Origin: Poa pratensis
Lineage: Eukaryota; Streptophyta; Magnoliopsida; Poales; Poaceae
Length of the DNA: 64,000 bases
Assembly (NCBI GenBank): GCA_947311845.1
Contig: CAMZMU010000013.1
Span: 2,703,198-2,767,197, forward strand
Direction: 5' to 3'
Numbering within the stretch: position 1 is the first letter of the stretch; each line of letters begins with the position of its first letter. Of this stretch, positions 1-8,680 are shown in pieces. The position numbers and the translations under genes are program-made. Below the pieces are notes generated by a model. That model did no database searches, was not told the origin of the DNA, and worked only from the letters and a program-made list of their open reading frames with translations.

Positions 1-465
1 AGAAAAATGCAAGTAATATATCAAATTGTTCAGAAAAATGTAATCTATCTATTTATAACAAATTCTTTCATGTTTGAAATCTGAGGTAAATTCAATTAAT
101 TCCAAATTTTGGAATTTGAACTCCATTAAGTCATTAAACATGTTTGCATGCTTAATATCAATGCATTAACTTGCTCATGCATACATGTTGATTGTTATAT
201 TAAATATTTTTGCTTGATGTTTCGACGCTCCGGCGTGCCATTCCCGTCGAAATCCTGAGCACAGTTGACTCTCATATCTATATTTGAATCATATCTATAT
301 TTGATTTAATTGTTTAATTGTCTATATTTGTAAAAATCATATCTATATTTTTGAGTGAATCTTATTGTACTTGGTTGAGAATGGAGTCATCTGTCTCATA
401 GAACCATAACCAAAAAGGTTACATAAAAGGTTTAATACATTATTACACATCACCAACATTCCTAT
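1..465 (-). other. 3' non-coding region of CACTA-1
   Basis: AT-rich sequence downstream of the transposase stop (466-468, minus). Bases 400-465 match, inverted, the sequence just after the stop codon in CACTA-2 (around 1950-2010), which supports its identity as transposase 3' UTR. I see no ORF or tandem repeat here. A short GC-richer patch at 220-262 resembles, loosely, the CGGATTCAGACGCTCCGGAG-type patches at 3090 and 3200 in CACTA-2. Confidence 0.6.
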
Positions 466-612
466 CTAGTGTTGGGGTATAAACATTTTCTTCGCGTGTG
501 TCCCTTGCTTATGATTGCGCCGTATCCATGGAGAATCTTCATTATTTAACGGGATGCTTGGGTCAGTGTTCACTGTGAAGGGCGGAATTTCATCAAACTT
601 ATTATAATCTTC
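466..612 (-). pseudogene. CACTA-1 transposase, C-terminal end (cut off by CACTA-2)
   Basis: Reading minus from 612 to the TAG at 466-468 gives about 48 codons ending in residues such as IPPFTVNTDPSIPLNNEDSP. These align with the C-terminus encoded on the plus strand at 1800-1948 inside CACTA-2. The upstream part of the same exon resumes at 8681, on the other side of CACTA-2. Bases 610-612 (TTC) are repeated at 8681-8683, the 3-bp TSD expected for CACTA insertion. Removing 613-8680 and one TTC restores continuous alignment with the related copy. The gene is interrupted and cannot make one protein as it stands. Confidence 0.8.
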
Positions 613-900
613 TACTTGTAGAAACAGAGGCTTCGGTGCGGCCCTTTTGTACCGGTTGGACAGGAACCGGTACTAAAGGGGGCATTAGTACCGGTTCCAG
701 AGGCGAGGCGGCCGGCCGGAAGCCGTCTCGGTTGGTGCGGGGCCTTTTGTCCCGGTTGGTAATACCAACCGGGACGAAAGGGTTGGGGCAGGCGGCTGCA
801 GTGGGGGGCCCCACGGCGAGACCCTTTAGTACTGGTTCGTAACACGAACTGGTACTAAATGCCCATCTTTAGTACCGGTTCGTATACGAACCGGGACTAA
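613..900 (+). repeat. CACTA-2 left terminus and subterminal palindromes
   Basis: After the degenerate terminus come repeated short palindromes: GTACCGGTTGGACAGGAACC, a TCCCGGTTGGTAATACCAACCGGGA-type repeat near 750, CTGGTTCGTAACACGAAC near 833 and CCGGTTCGTATACGAACCGG near 876. In CACTA elements such subterminal repeats are the binding sites for the transposition proteins (known for En/Spm TNPA). That role is assumed here. Short ORFs read through this block are artefacts of the repeats. Confidence 0.8.
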
Positions 901-1401
901 GGTTTCCCCTATATATCTTCTTCCACCCCGAGCCCAGCTCCATTTTTCCTGCTCGAGCACAACTCCATTTTTTGCTCTTTCTTTCCTCTCCCGAGCTCGA
1001 GTTCACCCCATTTTTCTCCAACATTTGTCAAGATTGGTGGCACCTACCTATACAAGGGTTAGCAATTTCATCCTCTCTTCCGACATTTCAAGTTTAGCTC
1101 ATTTTATTGCTAGTTTAGCTCATTTGATTTTTGTAGTGCTAGCTAGGTGTTTGATGAAATGTCTAAGTTAGGGATTTCATTTTGAGCTCAAATTAAAGTA
1201 TGATTTGTGGTTTTTTATAGTGTCGTCCCGTCCCCTTTCTCTCCGCCGTCGATCGCCCGCGCCGCCCCGTCACCGACACCACCTCGGTGAGCCTCTTGTT
1301 TTTATCTTTTATTTTAAAAAATCTTAGTTGTATGATTTAGATGCATAATTATTACTTGTATAATTTTCTTATTTGTATAATTGTTTGTTATATATAGTGT
1401 C
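901..1401 (+). promoter_or_regulatory. CACTA-2 5' leader and probable promoter region
   Basis: A CCTATATATCTTCTTCC stretch at 907-923 is TATA-like and is followed by pyrimidine-rich leader sequence. A GC-rich patch ends in a plausible splice donor (CTCG|GTGAGCC near 1286). The same arrangement exists, reversed, in CACTA-1 (26718-27200), so this is a conserved family leader. Transcription start and splice use are inferred. Confidence 0.5.
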
Positions 1402-1948
1402 ATGGTTTTGACATCTATCCACACCGCCTCTCGTCCGCTCTATTATTCGGATGTGGTACGATTGTTTGTTATAACTATATATTTGTTTAATTTCGTGTTT
1501 ATGACAATTATGCCGACCAACTTGACATAGATATATTTTTATCTAGGAGGTAGTTGAACCGGAAATTCTATGTGAAGGACCAACTTAACTGTATATTTTT
1601 ATCTAGGAGGTACCACACCGAGCCATTCGTCCTAGCCAATGATGTGGCTCAGGTTTCTATGTGAAGGACATGTCTTCCAGACCGAAAAAAAGAAAAGATA
1701 AGCAAGCGAATACATCATACGATGAGCCAAAGCGCCACATAGTTCTTTCAGGGAAAAGAAACATGGTGGGAGTGGAGGACAAGACAGACATGTCAGAAGA
1801 TTACAATAAGTTTCATGAAATTCCGCCCTTCAAAGTGAAAGCTGACCCAAGCATCCCGTTAAATGATGAAGATTCTCCAAGGTTATGGTGCAATCAGAAG
1901 AAAGGATCGACATACGCGAAGAAAACAAAATTTATACCCCAACAATAG
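1402..1948 (+). pseudogene. Deletion remnant joining the start of the small ORF to the transposase C-terminus
   Basis: Exon 1 of the small coiled-coil gene is at 1402-1455 (reads MVLTS..., donor at 1456), matching 26664-26717 of CACTA-1 reversed. Exon 2 starts at 1547 after TATCTAG but stops matching after about 20 bases. The sequence then jumps to the last part of the transposase gene: residues HTEPFVLANDVAQV, a basic RPKKRKDK cluster, and a C-terminus ending FIPQQ at the stop (1946-1948). Most of ORF1 has therefore been lost. The junction (1565-1610) carries short filler copied from nearby: TATGTGAAGGAC occurs twice, and ATTTTTATCTAGGAGGTA occurs twice. This is typical of interrupted gap repair after excision. 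No functional product is expected. Confidence 0.75.
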
Positions 1949-2088
1949 ATAGGGGGATGTTGTTGTTGATGTGTAATAATGTATTAAACCTTTTATGTAA
2001 ATGTGTTATGAAAACTCAGAAGAAAACTCTAAACACTGATTTTTGGTTCTAAAAACTCCAACGGCTCACAAGTGCTCGAAAAAGTTGG

Positions 2089-2450
2089 AACAAAACACAC
2101 GGTTTCCCCCGCATATCAAATGCACCGTTGGGATGTATGTAGGGAATCCGAATGATTTGTATTCGGTCGATGAACTGATGGATTTGTAGTTAGAACAAAA
2201 CACACGGTTTCCCTTGCATACAGCCCGACGGTGGCTCGTGAGTGTCCACATATCAAATGCACCGTCGGATGTATGCAGGGAATCCGAATGATTTGTATTC
2301 GGTCGATGAACTAAAGGATTTGTAGATAGAACAAAACACACGGTTTCCCCTACATACAGCCCGACGGTGGCTCGTGAGTGTCCACATATCAAATGCACCG
2401 TCGGATGTATGCAGGGAATCCGAATGCTCTGTATACCAAATGAACTACAA
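2089..2450. repeat. Tandem repeat, about 137-bp unit, about 2.8 copies
   Basis: Units start near 2089, 2192 and 2330, each with the core AACAAAACACACGGTTTCCC. Units 2 and 3 continue through GCCCGACGGTGGCTCGTGAG and CAAATGCACCGTCGGATG, then GAATCCGAATG. Unit 1 lacks about 30 bp around the CCCGACGG segment. The internal pair CCGACGGTG / CACCGTCGG gives each full unit a short inverted repeat. The block lies directly upstream of the ORF at 2474. Confidence 0.85.
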
Positions 2451-2473
2451 TGAGTACACACTGAGTGCCGAAC

Positions 2474-2932
2474 ATGTCTAAGAGGTGGGCTATATATAGG
2501 GCGTACGAGCGCGCGTGGTCTGACGTGCCCGACCCTGACGCGGATGCGTACGCCGCAGGGGTGGCATGGGGATCCACGGCCGCATACGGCGACTTGGACG
2601 CGTCTCCACCAGGTGCCGCCGCACCTCCACCAGGCGCCGCCGCTGCTCCCGCCGAGGAGGAGGAGGACGACGACGACTTCGACTGGAGCGACGATGGGGA
2701 AGAGGGCTGTGGGTTGCAGATACAGGAGGACATGGAAGCCTCCTTCCAATCTGTCCGCGACGACCGTGTCCAGCAAGCCAAGACTGCCTACCAGCTCAAG
2801 GCGAAGGAGGCTTTCGAGCTGGATTGGGCGCTGAAAGACTCATCCTCCATGGATCTTGCCCTCCGCCGCAAAAATGCGCGTGAGAACCGGGCGGCCGTGA
2901 ACGGGGCTGGCTCCTCCCACCGTTCCCCCTAA
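2474..2932 (+). CDS. Acidic small ORF of unknown function inside CACTA-2
   Basis: This 152-codon ORF starts at the ATG in GAACATGTCTAAG; an in-frame ATG nine bases upstream would add three residues. The N-terminal part is aromatic/charged (SKRWAIYRAYERAWSDVPD). An Ala/Pro/Gly-rich low-complexity stretch follows, then an acidic run (EEEEDDDDFDWSDDGEE, about residues 65-85) and a helical, charged C-terminal half. I recognise no family. Downstream (2960-3040) the sequence resembles the transposase 3' UTR again (TGTGTAATAATGTATTAA). The ORF plus upstream tandem repeat thus looks inserted into, or captured within, a duplicated 3' UTR. It could be a captured gene fragment or a chance GC-rich ORF. 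Confidence 0.4.
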   Translation: MSKRWAIYRAYERAWSDVPDPDADAYAAGVAWGSTAAYGDLDASPPGAAAPPPGAAAAPAEEEEDDDDFDWSDDGEEGCGLQIQEDMEASFQSVRDDRVQQAKTAYQLKAKEAFELDWALKDSSSMDLALRRKNARENRAAVNGAGSSHRSP

Positions 2933-3527
2933 TCCTACGGCCTCCGACCCAACAAGTCCGTTTATGTAGTAATGTAACTGTGTTATGAAAACTATTCGTG
3001 ATGTGTAATAATGTATTAATCCTTTTATGTAACTGTATGAGATGTCGTTAAGGATGTTTTTAAAATAAAGAGATGATTACTACAAATTTTTGGTCGGATT
3101 CAGACGCTTCGGAGCCCCTCTCCGACGAAACCCTAGACCCGCTAGAGAAAAGCCGGACAATTAAATCAATTGATATAAATGAATATATATAAGATATGAT
3201 TTTTTTTGGTCGGATTCAGACGCTCCGGAGCCCCTCTCCGAAGAAAGGATCAACATTCGATAGTTATGAAAAATTTGACCATTTTCAACGAATAGACACA
3301 GCGGCCATTTCTATATAGATATGATTTTTACAAATATAGAAAATTAAATTAAATAGATATAAAAGAAAAAGAAACTAGAGCAAAAAACAAAATAGAAACC
3401 AAATAGATATAAAGCAAAACAGAAAACATAAGAAACAAAACAATTATAGATATAACAGAAAAAAGAAAACATAAAACAAAAAAATCAAAAAGAAAAAGAA
3501 TGAGAAAAAAAATCAAAAGCCCATTAG
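2933..3527. other. Non-coding AT-rich region of CACTA-2
   Basis: This holds a second copy of the transposase 3' UTR-like sequence (2960-3045), two copies of a GGTCGGATTCAGACGCT(T/C)CGGAGCCCCTCTCCGA-type segment (about 3092-3125 and 3209-3243), and a purine-rich, A-rich tract (3340-3520). No coding sequence is convincing. Minus-strand ORFs here are low-complexity phenylalanine/leucine strings. Confidence 0.5.
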
Positions 3528-3645
3528 TACCGGTTGGTGATACCAACCGGTACTAAAGAGGTGGGCTTCGCGCGCAAATCGCCGCGACCCAAAAGACCTT
3601 TGGCACCGGTTGGTAACACCAAACCGGTACTAAAGACCCGATTTG
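3528..3645. repeat. Internal CACTA-type subterminal palindromes
   Basis: The segment contains TACCGGTTGGTGATACCAACCGGTA and GCACCGGTTGGTAACACCAAACCGGT-like palindromes, the same motifs that normally lie within a few hundred bases of a CACTA terminus. Here they are about 2.9 kb from the left end and directly precede the leader of ORF2. No CACTA terminus borders them. They may mark the former 5' end of a second element fused into CACTA-2, or a regulatory block for the ORF2 promoter. Confidence 0.75.
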
Positions 3646-4675
3646 GCGCTGATTTGGGTGGTTCCTGCCCCAAATTTTTCACATTTCGATGCCTCTTCTT
3701 CCTGCTCCGTCGCCGCCGTGCTCGTCTCGCTTCCGAATCGCCACCGTCACCTCCCCTCCCACACGCCTCCCCTGCCGCGCGCCTACCCTCCCGCGCGCCT
3801 CTATCCCCTCCGAGGTGCTGCCGTCGCCTCCCCTCCCGCGCGCCTCCCCTGCCGCCATCGAGAGCGAAAGGAGACGCCGCGTCTCGTCTTCTTCCTCTCC
3901 GCCGAGCCATTGCCGCCGTCCTCGACCTCGTCCATCCCCACCGAGCCACTCCGGTGAGCTCTCGCCTCCACCCTCCCCCTGTCCTCGCTCCTCGATCGCC
4001 TCCTCTCCCTCCCCTGCTCGACACTGCCCACCGATTTGTTAGTGTATTTTTAATTAGTGTACTGTTAATAAATGTTAGTGTATTGTTAGTGCCCTAAAAT
4101 TTTAGTTTTGTACTGTTAAAAATCAAAGTGCTAGTGTTAGTATACTGTTATAATTTTAGTTTCGAATTTAGAGCTAAATTTTTAGAGCATTGTATCCCTA
4201 GAATTTTTAGAGCTAAATTTTGTATGTATATTTTTGATTTGTATGCATATTTGTGATTTGTATGCATATTTTTGAAGTTATGAATTAGTTGATGTAAATT
4301 AGTTGTTGCCCATTTTGTTTGATTAGGAAATTTGTTAGATTTGAAAATTAGTGTGTTAGTGTGTTAGTGTTAGAAAATTAGTACTTATTAGAAATGAAAT
4401 TTGTGTTAGATATGAAATTTGTTAGTAGACAAAATTGTTAGTAGAAAAAATTGTTAGTAGAATTTTTTTGTTAGTGTTAATAGTTAGCGATAGAATTCAT
4501 AGTAGAAAAAATTTGGGCAATGAAAATTTGTTAAAACCTTGCACTTTAGAAAATGCACTTAAACAACAATAAAACTAAATTTGGGCAATGAAAATTTGTT
4601 AAAACTTTGCACTTTTGTATCAATTGTTGTTACTCAATTTGCTAAGTACTTTGTAAATTGCAGTGACATTGAGCT
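3646..4675 (+). promoter_or_regulatory. ORF2 leader with a 5' UTR intron
   Basis: A GC-rich leader (3690-3953) ends at a donor CTCCG|GTGAGCT. An AT-rich stretch follows to the acceptor AAATTGCAG (ends 4663), 12 bases before the ATG at 4676. The implied intron (3954-4663) contains many short TTAGTGTTAG / GAAATTTGTTAG-type direct repeats. The ORFs in the GC-rich part have compositionally biased translations and are not credible proteins. Promoter position is inferred. Confidence 0.5.
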
Positions 4676-7600
4676 ATGGACGCCCCCTTCATCAGAGACG
4701 AGGAGAATGAAGAGCGAATGGCAGCAATTATATATGAGAAGACCCTTGGAGTAAATTCCGATGGAGAAGACGATGCTTTCAGCGCAAAATGTTTGAACGA
4801 CTCCGGTGAGGGACTTGAGCTAGAAGAAATAAGAGACGACGACGAAGTGCCCTTAGCAAACTCTGGCGAGGTATATATATATTAAGTCTCTGTTGATCAG
4901 TAGATGTATTAATTGATTTATATTTCACTTATTAACGAATCATTTTTTTTAGCCCTCCGGATCTAAGCCTCGAACTCCGCCAAAGACGAAACGAGGCCCG
5001 AACCAAAGGATAAAGCTGCCAGATGGTGCAAAGTTGTCGATTGACGTAGTTGCTGATGATGGCACACCGCTGAAACCCGAAGACAACTGCCGTAAATATA
5101 TAGGTCAATGCGGAGTTCTTGTTAGGGACACGATCCCGATCACCATTGCAGAATGGAATAAGCCGAAGAAAGCCAACGTTGGAGCAAGTTATGTCGAGCA
5201 AAGAATTAAAGATTTGCTTTGTGACATGCTCTTGACAGATTTCAGCCTACCGGAAGGTCTCCCAGAGAAGAAGAAGGAGAAAGTCAAGGAGTGGACTCTT
5301 AAGAAGATGGCCCCGCAATTCAACGGCTGGAAGAAAACAATGTGGAGAAAATATGAGAAAGTAACTCCAAATTTCACTGGACATCTAGAGAAGATAAAAG
5401 ATGTGTGGCCCGCATTTGTGGCGTATAAGAAATCGGACACCGCTGTGGCCCGATCGGCAAAAAATAAGTTGAATGCTGAGAAGAAGAAATATCACCATAC
5501 TTTGGGGTCAGGTGGCTACAAGACTGCCTTACCTAAGTGGGAAGCCTTTGAAAACGAACTGCGTGAAAAAGGGATCACTCCACAGACAGATGACTGGCCC
5601 GAGAGGTCCAAGTTCTGGTTGTTCGCGCATGGGGCAGGGTTGGACCCAGACACAGGGCTGATTGTTGCAAAGGGAAAATGGAAGAAAATAATTACAAGAT
5701 TCGTAAAAAAACTAGTGGACGCAATAGACCTAGTCCGAAAGGGAAAATTTGTTCCCGATAGAGAGGACGACGAGCTGACACTCGCCCTAGGGAATCCTGA
5801 ACACTGGGGACGATGTCGAGGCAGAGGAGCCGGGGTTAATTGGAATCAAGGGTTTCCGGCGGACGTTGCAACTTATAGAAGCCGTTCCAGAAATAAGAAG
5901 AGGGGGTTGGACCGGTTAACGGAATTAGAATGCCAGGTGCAGCGGCAGCAGGAGCAACTGGACTCAATTACCCAGCAAAGGGCATCTCAGCTGCAGCTAG
6001 AAGATCCTACAGTCGATGCCGGCCCATCTCAGGAAAAGCAGCATGGGTTCCACGCAGCTAGAAGATCCTGCAGTCGAACCGTGATGGCTCACTACCCCGT
6101 GGATGATATAACGGATAAGACAAATTGTGAGCTACATATGCCAATGAAGAACATTAGTTGTCCGGTGGCGGATGGCTATGCTTTACCAAATCAACCTGGA
6201 GCAATCTTCCATTTTGGTCAGATTCCATCTGGCTATGCTCGTGTCGGGGTGACAAAAGTTATGCCGGGATTCCAGACAATGGATCTTGACATTCCTGAAG
6301 GTGACGACGAGAAGACACTGGGAGAAGTCAAGCTTGGTATCGTTCTATGGAAGAAGAAATACATCGTGTTTCCAGACTCAGCGCCAAGGCCACCGACTCC
6401 TTCGAGTAGAAATCCACCACCTCAAAGTCCACCCGCCCTCCCCGACGATTGGGAGCCCACCGCGAGTCCATCGCCCGCGCCGTCCCGTCAGCCGACTGAT
6501 GCGCCCACTAGTAATTTGACAAAGCGGAAGCTGTTCACGTCGACTGGTACTATACTCAGGAAAGACAGGTCCCCTGTCAAGAAACGTGCAAACATACCCA
6601 AGAAAGTCAAGACTCCTGAGAAGTTAGCTTGCGAGAAGAGTACGGAGGAATTAGAAGAGAGCACGCGTGCTGATGTGACAGCCTTTTTTGCACGGAAAAA
6701 ACAGGAAAGACAGGACCCCGTAAAGGAACTTCTGAAGACTATACCAAGTGAGAGACTTGATCGCACCGTTGACAACTTATATATCCCTCCAGTGAGGCCC
6801 CTTTCAGACTATGAGCGCGGTATTAACAAGCAACATAGCTCACAGATGGAGGAACAGAAATGCGGGAAAAAAGTAACCCAGCTCGGAGAACAAGAAGTAC
6901 AATCGATCGCCCCGCTCATTGTGCCTTCTGATAAGGCGGCCCTCTACAATGACAATATTGTTGCTCGGGAAATCCATGGCGACACAGGTTACGCCATTGC
7001 TGAGCTAGCATATAAATATGTTCCCGGGCAGCCTCTGGTCACAGATAAGAATGCTCTAACAACACAGTAATGGAAATTGCATAACTGGTACATGACCGCC
7101 GCAAAAGAAGGGAGATTCTATTTCATGGCGGGAGTTAAGGAAGAGCACTACTTCCGAGAATATGCTGTGCAGGTTGAGTTCTCCGAACTTTTTCAGATGT
7201 ACAATCAACGTGCCCTCGACAAATCTATCGTCAGCTGCTATTGTCTGTAAGTGATTTATTTGTGTAATTTAATTCATTAGTTAAGCTCGTTCATTACCTG
7301 TAATTATCCTCACGATATTTTTTGTAAGCTATTATGCAGAATGGAGATTCGTGAATGCAGAGTGGGAGGAATCTGGGACATTGGGTTCATTGACCCGGAT
7401 AAAGTTCATGAAGTCACCGTAGAGCAGTATGCCCAGGACACATAGCAGTTTTTGCTAACGTTTTTAAAGCGACAAAGTAACAAAAAAGAAATACTTTTTC
7501 CTTACAACTTCAAGTGAGTGTTACTGTCTTGTACACATTCTATTTTGCTTTCCCGATGTTAAGTGTAATTGATGAGTTATGAATAACTGCGTATATAAAC

Positions 7601-8248
7601 GTGCGCAGGTTTCACTTCATTCTGATGATCATTAGAATCGAGGATGGAGAAGTTGAAATCATGGACTCATTAAGGAGAGACCCTGATGATTACAAGAGCG
7701 TGCGTTATATGCTCAAGAGGTAATTTCAATCGCACTATATCGGCCTCTTTTCGTTCATTTCCTGATATCAAGTAAGTAATAACTCCTCAATTCATTTTCT
7801 TTGCCGGGCAGGGTTTGGAAATGGTTCATCACGGAAGAACGCGGTGAATGGAAAGATAAGCTGGAGTTTAAGGCTAACCAGGTAAGTAGTACTACGTACC
7901 TAGGTCCGCGTATCTCTCTAATTCTAGTTTCAATACCATTATCATTCTCTTGATTATTATTTGATTGGATACTACGTTTGTGAGTACATTCACATGAAGG
8001 TCAATGAGAGAGCCAATAGTCGAAGAAATCAAGAGGTACGTAAACATCATTCACAACTTTATTTTGCTACCATCAATTGTGTTTAGTTTCCTTCATAATT
8101 GATTTGATCTCCTTCTTTTAAAGATGGCAAGGAAGCGGAACCAGCTCCTACCAAAAACCGCATAAAAGCAATTGCGGAGGAATTGGCGGGATTTTTCCTT
8201 ACGCAGGTCATAGCTGAATCCGGAGAATTCCACTATATCGAAAAATAG
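4676..8248 (+). pseudogene. CACTA-2 ORF2: Transposase_24-like / DUF8039-like / Ulp1-protease-like protein, multi-exon, broken
   Basis: Exons inferred from GT-AG sites and continuous frame: 4676-4870, 4953-7246, 7340-7513, 7609-7719, 7812-7881, about 7927-8035 and 8124-8248. The acidic N-terminus is followed by a region like plant En/Spm Transposase_24 (residues such as WPERSKFWLFAHG). A coiled Gln-rich stretch, a DUF8039-like part (CELHMPMKN...IPSGYARVGV...LGIVLWKKKYI) and a proline-rich linker come next. The C-terminus resembles the Ulp1/C48 cysteine-protease fold seen in many plant CACTA ORF2s: NFKFHFILMII (candidate His), EIMDSL (Asp), GYYVCEYIH. Defects: in-frame TAA at 7068-7070, TAG at about 7443, and Ile where I expect the catalytic Cys before GYYVCE. 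Not functional as read. Its 3' half is repeated at 15821-17468 with the same two stops. Confidence 0.7.
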
Positions 8249-8476
8249 ACTCCCTCCATGTACTAGCAGTGATCTCCATGTAATGAGTACTTTATATGTG
8301 TACATATATATACCAAGTTGTATGTGTGTTATGTGATCTTTACGTGTGCGAAAACTTTTTTTGTGCATCGACGTGATCTCCTCCGAAACCCTAATCCCTG
8401 AAAATAAGTGAAAAGAAAAAAAAGCAGAAACCCTAAACCCTGAAAAATAAGCGAAAAGAAAAAAAAAGCAGAAACC
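8249..8476. other. ORF2 3' UTR of CACTA-2
   Basis: Non-coding sequence between the ORF2 stop and the right subterminal repeats. It contains a direct repeat (AACCCTAAACCCTGAAAA-like, near 8385 and 8428) separated by A-rich tracts. No gene is visible. Confidence 0.5.
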
Positions 8477-8680
8477 TTTAGTCCCGGTTGGTGTTACCAA
8501 CCGGGACCAAAGGTACTCCGCCCGCTCGCGCAGCTCCGCCCACGTGGAGGCCTTTAACACCGGTTCATGGCCTACCGAGACTAAAGGGGGGGGCTTTAGT
8601 CCCGATTTAACTGTCCCGGTTGCACAACCGGTGTTAAAGGACCTCTGGAACCGGTATTGAAGCCCCTTTTTCTACTAGTG
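8477..8680 (+). repeat. CACTA-2 right subterminal palindromes and terminus
   Basis: The block contains TCCCGGTTGGTGTTACCAACCGGGA near 8482, CACCGGTTCATGGCCTACCG near 8557, TCCCGGTTGCACAACCGGTG near 8613 and the terminal CTACTAGTG (8672-8680). The left and right ends share the CCGGTTGGTNNNACCAACCGG theme but are not identical arrays. Confidence 0.85.

Larger units (their letters stand above)
613..8680 (+). mobile_element. CACTA-2: CACTA transposon nested in the CACTA-1 transposase
   Basis: The right end is a perfect CTACTAGTG (8672-8680). The left end, TACTTGTAGAAACAG, is CACTAGTAGAAACAG with two substitutions. TSD TTC lies at 610-612 and 8681-8683. The 8.07-kb element holds left and right subterminal repeats, a chimeric remnant of ORF1 (1402-1948), a tandem repeat plus a small acidic ORF, an unexpected internal block of subterminal repeats (3528-3645) and the multi-exon ORF2 gene (4676-8248). 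It lacks most of the transposase, so it would need a transposase supplied in trans. The mutated left terminus may make it immobile. The internal terminal-type repeats leave open that it is a composite of two related elements. Confidence 0.85.

Noticed and set aside
602..845. Short ORFs in the CACTA-2 left end
   Set aside because: They translate the subterminal palindromes. Equivalent ORFs appear at other CACTA ends without conservation.
3534..4097. Proline/serine/arginine-rich ORFs on both strands in the GC-rich leader
   Set aside because: Translations are compositionally driven, overlap in several frames, and lie in a leader that ends at a clear splice donor.
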